Part shown: one piece after another, positions 11,845 through 22,828 of the stretch
Layout: every line of letters starts with the position of its first letter
Numbering within the stretch: position 1 is the stretch's first letter
Origin: Protopterus annectens
Taxonomy: Eukaryota > Chordata > Ceratodontiformes > Protopteridae
NCBI RefSeq assembly: GCF_019279795.1
Contig: NC_056743.1
Location: 1,783,971,966-1,784,035,965 of the forward strand
Reading direction: 5' to 3'
Length of the DNA: 64,000 nt
Translations under genes and position numbers: made by a program
The notes under the pieces: model-generated
What the model saw: only the letters and a program-made list of their open reading frames with translations
Database searches by the model: none
What the model was told of the DNA's origin: nothing

Positions 11845-13090
11845 TGATTAATTGTTAGTGACATATCCAACAATCAGTGTAGAATTGTGCAAATGTCCTA
11901 CTGGAAATAACAATATACATATATGCAGACTAGTGTGAAGACAGAATGTCAAGTCATCAACATAAAGAAGCCCTTTAATAAGCTTGTTGTAGAATTTCAA
12001 GGTGTCAGTAAATAAAATGAACAGTAATGGACATGCAGGACACCTCATTATACAATGAAAGGATATAAGAAAGACTTGCTAACAAGCACTCTGGGTTGTC
12101 TACTCTTAAGATAGTTGACAAACCAGCTGATTGATGCATCATCCATCCAGTCCATGAGACCTGAGTAATGATGGATGACATCAGAAGATTTGAATAAATC
12201 GACAAAGATGACTCCAGTTAGCTTCCCTTTATCCATACGATTGCATAAGTCATTGGGGATGGAAAGGGGTGTTGTAAGAATAGCATGTATCACTAACAAA
12301 AAGCAATATCAGACAGTAGTCAACAACCCATGGGTTTCCAGGTGGCATTTTGGGGCAGTAATTACTGGATGAAGTTCTGTTACCATGCTTAGGGGGACTG
12401 ATTATGCCTTTTTCCAAAGCAAAAGAAACCTTCCTGATGCAAGGAAGGGTAATGAAAGTATATTAAGACTGAAGAAATTATGGAAACAAATCATGCTTCT
12501 CAAATGTAGAGAAATCGTCAGAATGCTCAGATTTATGTCCCTTATTGTTACTCTGTTCCTCATAAAAACTGTGGTTTTCTGATAAATCATTGAAGAGTGA
12601 AGTCACCAAATATTGAAAGGCATTTCAGTTTCAGACTTCATATCCTTCAGAAAATGTATGCTAACGCAAAACATGTTATTCTGCCAACTTTCCAGGTTTA
12701 TATTTAAAGCCCCTCCCCTTCATTATTTTTAGCCTTGCCCAGAATTGTAGTGCAAACAGGTTTGAAGGTATGGAGCAAATCATCAGCACTTGCTGATATT
12801 AATTCTTTCAATAATGTGGTTACTGTGCTTAAGGTAATGGATGAGGTGTCAGGTAAATGCTGATATGAATGCAATAAGCAGGCCGTGGATTGTGCAAAAT
12901 ACAAAACATAATGACTGATCATGACAATAGAGCTTCCACAGTAATTAGGACCTCTTGGCAGATAAAAAAACCCTTTCCTGGATGCGACACCAGGTATTCT
13001 CTTTCTTCCAGTTATGCACCTCATACCTGTCACTTTCTGATGTAGTAAGGAAGAAAAAGTCAAAGGAGGAAAGGCTGTAATGGACAAAAG
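11845..13090 (-). pseudogene. LINE remnant (endonuclease end and RT core)
   Basis: The minus strand encodes scattered pieces of a non-LTR retrotransposon pol. From 5' to 3': a piece with SHYVLYF and ADDLLHTFKPVCTTILGK (12704-13087), like the end of the APE endonuclease and the start of the linker; then KGKLTGVIFVDLFKSSDVIHH followed by SWFVNYLKSRQPRVL (12048-12299), the RT A-motif region with the catalytic Asp; then PLLFILFTD and LLYVDDLT (11848-12048), where the usual Y/F-A-D-D box reads YVDD. Frameshifts and missing segments show it is dead. The style is that of the L2/CR1 group, but the clade is inferred. Confidence 0.65.
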
Positions 13091-13184
13091 AAATACTAAC
13101 AGTGGGAGACGGATGAAAGGTATGTTACTAAAGATGGACTCTTTTCATACAGATCTAGCATTATGGTAATTATATGTGTATGTC

Positions 13185-13733
13185 GGATTCCTATTACAAG
13201 AACGAAAGTTCACTACTTCGAACCTATAATAGGAAGCCTCACTTCTGCGAAAGTTCACTTTAATGAAAGTGAACTTTTGCGTAAGTGCACTTCACCAAAA
13301 ACACTGCAGCACAGTGGAGGACATAAAAAACAAGCTATGTCCTCCACTATGATGTGATAGTCATGGACCTTAGGGTTAGGGCATGGGTTAGGGTAAGGGG
13401 AGAGTTAGTAAAGCTATCCCCTTACCCTAACCCATGCCCTAACCCTAAGGTCATGACTATCGCACCATAGTGGAGGACATTGCTATGTCCTTCATTGCGC
13501 TGCAGTCGTCACGGACCTTAGGGTTAGGGCACGGGTCATGGTAGGCTATCCCCTTACTATGACCCATGCCCTAACCCTAAGGTCCGTGAGTACTGCACGG
13601 ACGTTCAGTACAACACCCGTTAATTGTACTGAACTTCGCGTAAGTGCACTTTCAATTAAGTGCACTTTCGCTGCAGTGAGCATTCCATGCACTATTTCAA
13701 ATTAGTGAAAATTCGATTTAGTGTATGGAACCA
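13185..13733. mobile_element. Fold-back DNA element with telomere-like hairpins
   Basis: A 549-bp element flanked by the 9-bp direct repeat GTGTATGTC (13176-13184 and 13734-13742), a likely target-site duplication. The ends are inverted repeats of about 100 bp: TTCCTATTA... to GCGAAAGTTCACTTTAATG on the left matches the reverse complement of the right end (TTCCATACACTA... to GCGAAAGTGCACTTAATTG). Inside are two large hairpins. Arms of about 60 bp at 13339-13400 and 13415-13480 pair GTCCTCCACTATG with CATAGTGGAGGAC. Arms of about 34 bp at 13510-13543 and 13555-13589 form the second. Both arms contain TTAGGGTTAGGG. No coding capacity is present. A 9-bp duplication fits the MULE/fold-back class, but the superfamily is not proven. 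Confidence 0.85.
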
Positions 13734-13742
13734 GTGTATGTC

Positions 13743-15331
13743 ATAAGACAAGCTTAAACTGCAGCAACCTTTAGAAAATGTCCCTAGCTACCATTCTGAA
13801 TGACTATCATAATGAGCATACACCCGTAACAAAAACTGGAATGCCAATTTGTAGCTGTGCAAATGTTGACTATAGTGTAACTGTGCAAAAAGGCCATGGA
13901 AATTGTCAGTATTTCAGTGGAATGAGCCCTGAGAGTTTCAAGAAGACGCTTTCCATATGTTTATGACAGAAATCAATGCAATTTGTTATTCAGTTGAGAT
14001 CTTGTCTTAGGAATGTAAACAAACAATGGGTCATCCTTGCAGAAAGTCCACGTAAAATCTAAGCTGTCTATTGATTAAAATGTCCATAATATGGTTCATA
14101 GGTTCATAGGTAGGTACTGGAGAATCTATACTTAGAAAAAAACACAAATAAACTGATTTATGTTTGCCTTTTCACTGCTTTGACTTAAGGAATTCAAAGT
14201 GTCATCCTTTCCTTCTGTGAAAACGAATTAATTTGGTTTGACAGAATGAGCTTATAACTAAGATGTTCTCATAGCTGAAGTAATGCCTACTAAAAAGAAT
14301 GTATTTGAAGACAAGAACTTTATATAAACAGAAGCTGCAGGTTCGGTGGGTGGAAAGTAAGCTCGCTAAGTATGAGATATATCTCAAGGAGGGAAGGAAT
14401 CTCTAACAGGAGACTTAAGGTAAATAGCACCTGACAGAAAGGTGCAGAACTTTAATAAATTAAGAGAAGCAGATTCTAAACTAGAAAAAGGTAAGAAAAA
14501 GACACAGGTTAAATTTTGTAGAGGAGTAACAACATTCAGAATCAAACACCTCAAAAACATAAGAAAGGCCTAAGGGAACACAGAGTCAGCACCATGCTTC
14601 AGAGGGATGAAGCCCTGATTGTAACGCAAGTAATACAACAACAGTCAATAATCTAGATGGAGGAGCTGGGGAGAAAGGGTGGTAATGAGGGTCAGTGGCA
14701 GTTCAGCTAACCTGGAGGGATAGTGGCAGCCTGGGCCATCACAAGACTGGATCCTAGTGTTGGCAAGAGACCAGAATTTAACAATCGGGTCACAGCATCT
14801 GCACCTACCAAGCTGAATATTGAACAGTAATTGCATTAAGCAAACAATTGGGAGAGTGTGTTTACCATGGGACAGCATCTTAATAATTCACAAATATCAG
14901 ATTGCCACAAGGACCAGTTCATAGGCCAGGGAAAGCATCTATCCTTCATGACTGCCTAGATGATGACTCATTCAGTGACTTTTTTGCCCAAAAAATTGGG
15001 ATATTTGGGGGGGGACAAATGATAGATCAGATGGAAGGGACTTTGTTTTTTGGAAGGAACTAGAGGAAATAAATAAATAAACAAAACAGGAAAAAAAGCA
15101 TATAAGCAGGAAAAGAGTCTATACACGTACCACACCAGACAGAAAACAGCTTCATTTGTTGCATTGAGTTGTGTGCAGATTACTTTTGAAGAAGAAATAA
15201 CACTACAAAGGTGCCTTTTGGATATCATTAGAACTGGAAAAAAAAAAAAGTTGCCAGCCTCAGTGGATGAATCTCCCAGGTACAATTTGCTTTAAGGTTG
15301 AGACATCATCCTGAAAGCATATAGTCAGATA
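13743..15331. other. No gene recognised; CR1-like tail fragment
   Basis: Mostly unidentifiable AT-rich sequence. At 14093-14125 there is GGTTCATAGGTTCATAGG, the reverse complement of the 8-bp tail repeat (CCTATGAA)n that ends the CR1-like LINEs of this window, but no LINE body follows it. Confidence 0.35.
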
Positions 15332-15349
15332 GGCTTGTGAGTGAGAAAG

Positions 15350-16737
15350 TGTTTGGCCTCACAGAGGTGTTCCCAGTGGGAGTCGGAGTATACCAGGATT
15401 CAGCTCTGAGCCCACTGCTGTTCATACTGGTGATGGACTACATTAGCAAAAAGGTCGGAGGGGACAGATCAACAAAGTTGCTGTATGCAGATGAAGGGGC
15501 ATTACAGGCTGACTCTGAGCTAGATGTTCAGCAAAGGATAGCAGAATGGAATGCAAAACTGAAGGCACATGGGATGAAAATAAGTACAGATAAGACAGTG
15601 GTAATGGTAGCAAATTGGAAAAATCAGAAGAAGTTGAGAATAGAGATAGAAGGGAAGGTAGTGGAACAGGTAAACAGCTTCAAGTAGCTAGGAGGTGCGG
15701 TTGAGCAGAAGGGAAATCTGAATGAAGAGGTCAAAGCTAGAATCAGAGGGTCTGCAACCAACTGGTATAGAATGCCAGGTGTAGTCTATGACAGAAAGTG
15801 TACACGACAGTGGTGCAACAAGTACTGACAGTGGTGCAACAAGTACTAAATAAGGTGTGCACGACAGTGGTGTGAGAAGTACTAAGTAAAGTGTACACGA
15901 CAGTGGTGTGACAAGTACTAAGGTGTAAGGTGTACAAGACAGTGGTGCGACAAGTACTAAGTAAGGTGTACCGGACAGTGGTGTGACAAGTACTAAGTAA
16001 GGTGTACAAGACAGTAATGCGACAAGTACTAAGTAAGGTGTACCGGACAGTGGTGCAACAAGTACTAAGTAAGGTGTACAAGACAGTAATGCGACAAGTA
16101 CTAAGTAAGGTGTACCGGACAGTGGTGTGACAAGTACTAAGTAAGGTGTACAAGACAGTAATGTGACAAGTACTAAGTAAGGTGTACCGGACAGTGGTGC
16201 AACAAGTACTAAGTAAGGTGTACAAGACAGTGGTGCGACAAGTATTAAGTAAGGTGTACCGGACAGTGGTGCGACAAGTACTACTGTCTAGTACAAAAAC
16301 CTGGGATGTAAAGTCAGAACAGTTGAAGAATCTAGAGGCGATGGAAATTAAGTGCCTATGAAGGATGGTAGGATGCACACTGTGGAACAGATGAAGAAAT
16401 AAGGACATAAGAGCAGAAGCCAAAGTAGCTCCAATTGCAGAAAAGATCAAAGAGAACAGATTACAGTGGTTTGTGCACATGTGCAGAAAAGCAGAAGACA
16501 ATTTGGTGAGGAGGATTTGGGACAAACAGGAAGAAGATAAGAGGAAGCAAGGATGTCCAGCAAAGAGGTGGATGGATTGTGTGAAAGAAGATCTGTGAAA
16601 ATCAGGCATGAGTGTTGAAGAAGGCAAGAGTGTGGCACTGAACCGATAGAGTTGGCAACAGTTAACACAATACCCCGATCCTATGTAGAAAAAAATGGGA
16701 AAAGGAGGCTGATGATGATAATGATGATGATGATTAT
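15350..16737 (+). mobile_element. 5'-truncated LINE insertion with 18-bp TSD
   Basis: A LINE fragment bounded by a perfect 18-bp direct repeat GGCTTGTGAGTGAGAAAG (15332-15349 and 16738-16755). The sequence starts inside the reverse transcriptase domain: YQDSALSPLLFILVMDY, then LLYADEGAL (YADE replaces the usual YADD), then HGMKISTDKTVVMV. A stop at 15685 ends the first frame. The coding sense resumes after a minisatellite: KTWDVKSEQLKNLEAMEIKC, then RLQWFVHM, then PAKRWMDCVKEDL, the usual C-terminal region ending in a PDP-like motif. The element ends in a short (GAT)n tail at 16710-16735, as in RTE-type elements. In-frame stops show it is dead. Clade is an inference. Confidence 0.85.
15795..16283 (+). 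repeat. 36-bp minisatellite born in LINE coding sequence
   Basis: About 14 copies of a 36-bp unit near GGTGTACAAGACAGTAATG plus CGACAAGTACTAAGTAA. In the plus frame of the host LINE each unit reads approximately KVYRTVVRQVLS, and the last unit runs straight into the LINE sequence (VRQVLL, then KTWDVKSEQ), so the unit is a duplicated piece of that ORF. Copies from about 15915 on alternate between a CAAGACAGTAATG-type and a CCGGACAGTGGTG-type, giving a 72-bp dimeric period. The CGA codon appears as CGA, TGA or CAA in different copies, the two products expected of CpG decay. The 294-codon minus-strand open frame here is an artefact. Confidence 0.93.
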
Positions 16738-16755
16738 GGCTTGTGAGTGAGAAAG

Positions 16756-17214
16756 GTACACAGTTGAGGGAACCTAGATTGTCTGAGCCAAAAGGAACGT
16801 ATTAGCATGACCTTGACTTTGAAAAGTTTGCGTTCTGAATAAACATTGTCATTAAAAGAAAGTATAAGGGAGGCCATTTGGCCACTGGAGCACTAAGACA
16901 TTATTGGTCAGAGTTACTGCAGGAGGAATTTGGGAAAAGAATTTGGGATAGTTCCTGTTAGTTGGATGAAGAGGCAAAGAAGTCACATACTGCAGTGGCT
17001 CAGAGATGAGAGATTCAATTTTCAACCAAATGGCTCTAAAGATCACTGATGAAGCATTGAATAACAATGGTTAGCCTATCTACCAGAAAATGGGCCTCCC
17101 TGGTAATAGAAATTGTCACTAAAAATCAATAAAGTTGATTTATTATTGCAACACCATCACTGCCTCTTGGCTTAGTAAGCAGTTTGTTTCATTATGCTTG
17201 ATGATGGATCATAA
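16756..17214. other. No gene recognised
   Basis: Pre-insertion flank of the LINE. No identifiable gene or repeat. Confidence 0.3.
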
Positions 17215-17330
17215 TATTTATTTTATTTTATTTTATTTTATTTTACATTTGTTAATCAGGAGTGTCTGACTGAGCCAAAAAGGCCCATTTTCAGCAAAAA
17301 TTACAGGCACATTTAGTTATTTAGACATGA
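17215..17330 (-). repeat. Retroelement 3' tail with (AAAAT)n
   Basis: On the minus strand this reads a tail AAATGTAAAATAAAATAAAA preceded by GACACTCCTGATTAAC and GAAAATGGGCC. The same arrangement (CTGAAAA, GACT or GGACT, CTCCC or TCCC, then a (AAAAT)n or (AAAT)n tail) ends the LINE at 25930 and the SINE at 42935. It is probably the 3' end of a related LINE on the minus strand. Sequence beyond 17330 shows no clear coding match. Confidence 0.5.
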
Positions 17331-19565
17331 TCAGTATACACACAAATTACAAGAGACATGTTTTTACAGTGGTATGCGGCACATAAACAGTTACAGTGGA
17401 GACACAATATAACAATATTGTTCAAATGGATGGCGAAGGCTGTCATGGAAGAGACTCCTGAAAGTTCAAGAGGGAAAGAACAACTTCCTTCACTACCAGA
17501 AAAGTGATATGTAAGCAAGATTCTTGAAGCATCCAGGTAACTGGGAAGGCGAGCCATTGTAAAGCTCCCCACTGTAGTGGAAATGCATCCATGATAACCG
17601 CAACCCAAGGAGTATGTAGTTAAAACAGGTTTCCTAAATGAGGGTACATATAGAAGCACAAGGTCAGGTGGGATTCAAAGGAATCTGGTATCCAATTTAG
17701 CTAAGAAAGGAGGTCACTCAAAGTGCTGAGAGCATTGATCCCAGACTGTCCTAGATGATCCTCATGTGGAATCATGCAAGAGGAAAATCAAAGCTACCTT
17801 GAAGCCCAAATCTTTGTGACAGATGTCTTCTGAAACTGAGCTGAGTGTATTCAAGCAACCACGTTTGGTGGGTGAAAATCTTGTCTTGAAACAAGCAGGC
17901 ACAACAGGCAGTAGTGTGCAAATTGCAGCTAATTAGCATTAGTACTTGAACTAGGAGCAACTAGAACTTCTCATGGTCGATTCTATCTCCAAGGGAATAG
18001 AACAACTTGAGCAGAGACTCATATTTTTGAATGAGGTTGGCCTGAATTGGTGCAATAAAGCACCAAGAATTCAGGTAAAGTAAAGTCTTGGTTCCCTGCA
18101 ATCTTTGATAAGCTGCTATTGCTGACATTCATTTGGGACGCATTTGGCACTGAACTGACAAAGAGGAAGTATAGAAGACTCCATGACTGCTTGACTCTGC
18201 TGATGTGGAGGCAGGCATTCTGGTGGCCCTAAGAGCACACCCAGTTTCCTATTACTGAGCAAGGAAAGATGGATTGTACTATAACCATTCAAAAGGGTTC
18301 TTTATGGATAAAGGTATTTATACTGCTGAGGTCAAGCAGGGTCTTGCAGTCCTTTTTTTTGTACCAAAACAATATGGAATAATATCCTAAATCTTTTTGA
18401 TCCTGTGGGGTCTCTTTGATGGCTGTTTTGTAAGGAAACTTTAATACTTCCTTCTTTTTCAATTATTTTAGTGAAACTGGATATCTGATAAGAATAGCTC
18501 GAATTCAGGAAAGAAAGAGAGTAAGAAGGATATTTTGTAAACTATAGATATTATCTCCCTTATTAACTTATCTTTAGTGACATTTCTACATGCTAGGAAT
18601 TACTTTCCTGGGTCTTAATCATGTCTTTCTGTGGGCCACCTCATCATCCAAATCTCTTAAAATCTTGTAGGTCAACCCAAAAAGGAGACAGAGAGGGGCT
18701 CCACTAAGGTATGCAAGAGATCGTGGTACAAGGGGAAGGGAAAAAGGGAGACATAGGGATGAAGAGGAGCTAGAATGTAAAGCACTGAAAGGGTCAGACA
18801 AGATAGACTTATTACCTCCTTCTGTCATAAGGAAAATGGAATATAAAATACAGCATAGTAGGTAGGTAATTTAATGTCTATATTGATAAAGGCAAAACAA
18901 AATCCCTCCATAGAACTTGATTGCTTGTCTGGTGGATGACAGTTGAGCTGTGGGCTCTGGAGCCCTCTGGAAAGCTAATGCAAACACAGTAGTGTCTAGT
19001 ATGAAAACCCACTCCACCTGCTCGTTCCCTTGGAGGGTATAAAATGCAGTCTTTAAGAACAGGGGCCATTTTGTCTTGGTTCTCGCCATGCTACCCTTGA
19101 TGTATCCTTAAAAGTTTCTATGACTGGTAGACCCATCCAGGAGGATTGAGGAGGCAAAGTCGAATGTTTGTTGGAATCTTTACATGGTGAAGACAGAGCT
19201 AGACACAGCTAGGTTCAATGTGTCCGTTCACTCTGCTACATCATTTGGAGACATTCTCAAAATGTATGGTCATCCTTAGGAAGGGGGGGCCTTCACTGCA
19301 TTATCTAAGTCATCCATTGTCCATGGGAAGGTTCAAGAATGGCTCCAAATATTTAGTTTTAACAAAAAGCAATGGTAAATCAGACACTAACACTACAAGT
19401 ATTGGGAAACTGAGTATGTCAGTACCTTACTACTTGGCACCAGGAAACATAGTGCTGCCACCTGCACTGGAGGAGAGAACAATGTGACTGAGTCCAGGAA
19501 AACTGGGTAAGAAAAGCCAAAGGTCATGATGCAGATTCTGGTTGACGGGTATCATCCTACATAGT
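17331..19565. other. 2.2 kb without a recognised gene
   Basis: May include the 3' untranslated part of the retroelement whose tail is at 17215, but no protein motif was recognised. A plus-strand stretch near 18680-18800 is rich in Arg, Lys, Asp and Glu codons (RRQRGAPLRYARDRGTRG), which could be a decayed gag or a chance composition. Confidence 0.35.
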
Positions 19566-22500
19566 CAAAAAAAGTCAAAAGTAACTTTATTGTCATTTAG
19601 GTCTACACAAGTATAGATTAAATGAGATTCCGTGCAATCAGCTCATTATGGGACAGACAAAAAAAATAAATCACACACATAGAAAGACATAATTTATAAT
19701 GGTTTACATTCATATGGTCGAGGGCAAATTGCTTGACCATGCATTTGAATGACTTTTCTCCACAAATCCCATAACGCTGAATGTTCAGAATGTCATAAAA
19801 ACACCAAATTCAACATTTCTGACTGCTCTACACCCTTAAACAAGTGCTAACATGGGTCAAAAAGGGAACAGGATTTTGCGATTCGCAACACTTGCAATCA
19901 CAGTTTTGAGATGTTGCTGCACTACTTTTGGCCATACCCTCTCGAGCAATTTGCGCTCAACCATATGGATGTACACCATTTAAAACAACATATAATAATA
20001 CTACCGCCAACTTATAAATCAACTCTACACTTAAGTATGTAGCTACATACATTCCTAGAAATGCACACTTATTAAGATACTAAAAACACATGTCTAGCAG
20101 CAATGTTCAAGTAATAGTATTGCACATGAACCAGGTACCACATTATAGGTGAACATGCACATAGTAGTAGCAACCGAAGAAAAAAAAGATTGCACCTGGG
20201 TTAGTAGTATAAATTATAATGGTTGGCTGGGCTTAATAAATAATAGATAAAATCATATCTCACATTGAATGGGAAGTCCCAACATCCTGACCTGTCAATG
20301 ATCAGACCTAATGTTGGAGTTAAGTCTGATCACCTTTGGATAAAAACTGTATTTGAAACTAGTTGTCCTGCATCGAATACTGCAGTACCTTTTTCCAGAT
20401 GACAGGCTCATAAACAGACTGTTTCCAGGATGAGTTGACTCATTTAGCATTTTCTTGGCTCTCTTTTGGCTCCTTGATATATAAAGATCCTGAATTGCGG
20501 ACACACTAGTGCCAGTTATCCTCTTGACAACTTTCACCAGTGTCTGGAGGGATTTCTTATCTGTGACCGAACAGCTCCCATACCATACAGAAAAATTGGA
20601 TATTAGGATGCTTTCAATTGCTGCCCTGTAGAAGGTGGAAAGTGCTGACAATGGTAGTTTCACCTTTTTGAAACTTTTCAAAAAATGGAGACATTGGTGG
20701 GCTTTTTTCATTATAAGGCAAGTGCTCCCAGACCAAGAGAGATCATCAGAGGTAAGAACTCTGAGGAATTTTGTACTGCTTTCAATTTCCGCTGTCTCTA
20801 CATTAATCAGGAGTAGTGTATGCGGTGTTTGCCTCTTCCTGTAGTCTATGATGATCTCTTTTGTTTTACTTACATTCAGGTCAAGGCTGTTTCTTGCATA
20901 CCATGCAATCAGCGTGTCAACCTCTTCTCTGTATGCACTCTCATCCTCTCTCCTGATGAGACCCACAACTGGTGTCATCGGCAAACTTGATGATATGATT
21001 TGTATTGAAGTTTGCTCTGCAGTCCTGGGTTAGGATAGTAAACAATAGGGGGCTGAGAATGCAGCCCTAAGCAACACCTGTGTTCAGTGTTATGCTCCCA
21101 GAGGTATTCTTGCCCACACAAATCTTCTGTGGCCTGTTAATCAAAATGTCCAGGATCCAATTACAGAGGTGTTTGCTGATGCCCAGATGTACTAGCTTAC
21201 TGAGCAATTGCACAGGGGCAACTGTGTTAAATGCTGAGCTAAAGTCAATGAATAGCATTCTCACACAACTGTCCTCACTCTCCAGATGCTCAAGAGCAAG
21301 ATGCAAAGCGACTGCTATTGCATCAGCTATGGATTTGTTTTCTCTGTAGGCAAACTGCAGTTGATCAAAAATCGATGGTAGTTCTGCAGACAGATGTTTC
21401 TTGATTAGCCTCTCAAAACATTTCATAACTGTGGATGTTAGTGCAACAGGCCTGAAGTCGTTCAAGCTGGAGGGTGAGGCTGTTTTGGGTAGAGGGATGA
21501 TATTCATTACTTTGTAACATGAAGGGAGGGACCTTTGCTAGACCAAGTGAGATGTTAAATATATCCATGACTACTGAACATAGTTGGTCTGCACAGGTCT
21601 TTAACACCTTACCAAAGATATTATCTGGACCAGCTGCCTTTCTGGGATTGATTATCTGTAGCACCCTTCTTACTTCCATCAGGCTAAGGCTGAGTACTGC
21701 TCTATGTGTAACATTTGCAGAGTTGTGGTGTTCCTCTCCTCAAATCTTTCAAAAAAGGTATTCAGCCTGTCTACGAAGTCAGTGTTACTATCATATTGTG
21801 TAGCTCTCAGTTAAGGCTTTCCTGCCATTTGACCCAAATGCTGAACTTCTTACCTTCGGAAGATCATAGACCTTACTTGTAAGCCATGGCTTTTGGTTAG
21901 CTCTTGTGATAATGCTTCTGATCTCTGTGACATCATCAATGCACTTTATGATGTAAGCCATCACTGCTTTGGTGTATTCATCTAGGTCGATATGCTGGTC
22001 TGTTGTGGCTGCCTCCTTGAAAATGCTCCAGTTAGTACACTCAAAACAATCCTGGAGAGCTGATAATGCTCCCTCAGGCCAAATCCTGATCTTTTTCACT
22101 ATGGGTTTCTTCCTGACCAGAGCAGATTCATAAGCAGGCATCAGCATGATAGAAAGATGATCTGAGCTGCCGAGGTGTGGATGCAGCACTACTTTGTAGG
22201 CTTGCTTTATATTAGTGTACACTTTATCCAAAATACTCCTATCCCTTGTTGGAAAGTTTACATGCTGGTAGTAATGGGGGAGTACTGACTTTAGATCAGC
22301 CTGATTAAAATCACCAGCTATCACATGAGCAAACTCAAGGTGTTTATTTTGCATGTCACAGGTAGACTGGTAAAATTTTGAGAGTGCCTCGTTTGTATTA
22401 GCAGTAGGTGAGATACAGACCACTGTTGTGCAGATTCAATTTAGCTCTCTAGGAATTTAAAAAGGTCTACATTTTATAGACAGAAACTCCAGATTCTCAG

Positions 22501-22820
22501 AGGAGTGAGACATAATGACCACACAGTTACTGCACCATCTGCTATTAACATAAATGCAGACTCCTCCTCCCCTAATCTTTCCACACAGTGCTTGGCTTTT
22601 GTCTGCACAATAAAGTGTGAAACTCTCTAAATTAACTGGATTATCACTGACAATGTCTCAGTAATCATAATTAAACAAATGTCTTTCACCTCACCTTGTT
22701 CTTTGAAGAGAGTTCCATCCTTAAGTAGTCCATCTTGCTGTCAAGAGAATGCATATTTGTAAGAAGTATTGAGGGCAGTGCAGGGCTGTGACAGTTTGCC
22801 TTTAGTTTAGCAGCAGTACC
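19566..22820 (-). pseudogene. L2-like LINE, main part (EN, RT, 3' end)
   Basis: A decayed non-LTR retrotransposon pol on the minus strand. From 5' to 3': the APE endonuclease with GGGVCIYVNSRWCSNC (near 22560), VIAGDFNQADLK and SSDHLSIM (21791-22423); then KAAGPDNI at the RT entry (21413-21679); LPKTASPSSLNDFRPVALTS and MLFIDFSSAFNT with the first catalytic Asp (21067-21507); a stop where a Gln-Gly is expected before CILSPLLFT; an intact FADD box near 20985; then a frameshift into VVGLIRREDES and the thumb region with WYGSCS and HPGNSLF (20295-20984). The 3' end reads AATGACAATAAAGTTAC, like fish L2-type elements. The 5' part continues beyond the hAT insertion at 24891-25205. Confidence 0.85.
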
Positions 22821-22828
22821 AGCCCTAC

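Noticed and set aside
13339-13590. Interstitial telomere repeats
   Set aside because: TTAGGG units occur only twice in a row and within hairpin arms of a transposable element; there is no telomeric array.
15743-16627. 294-codon minus-strand open frame with 12-residue repeats
   Set aside because: It is antisense to a LINE and follows the 36-bp minisatellite; the sense frame explains the repeat.
20635-21803. Plus-strand open frames over the L2-like LINE
   Set aside because: They are antisense to the reverse transcriptase motifs of the minus strand.
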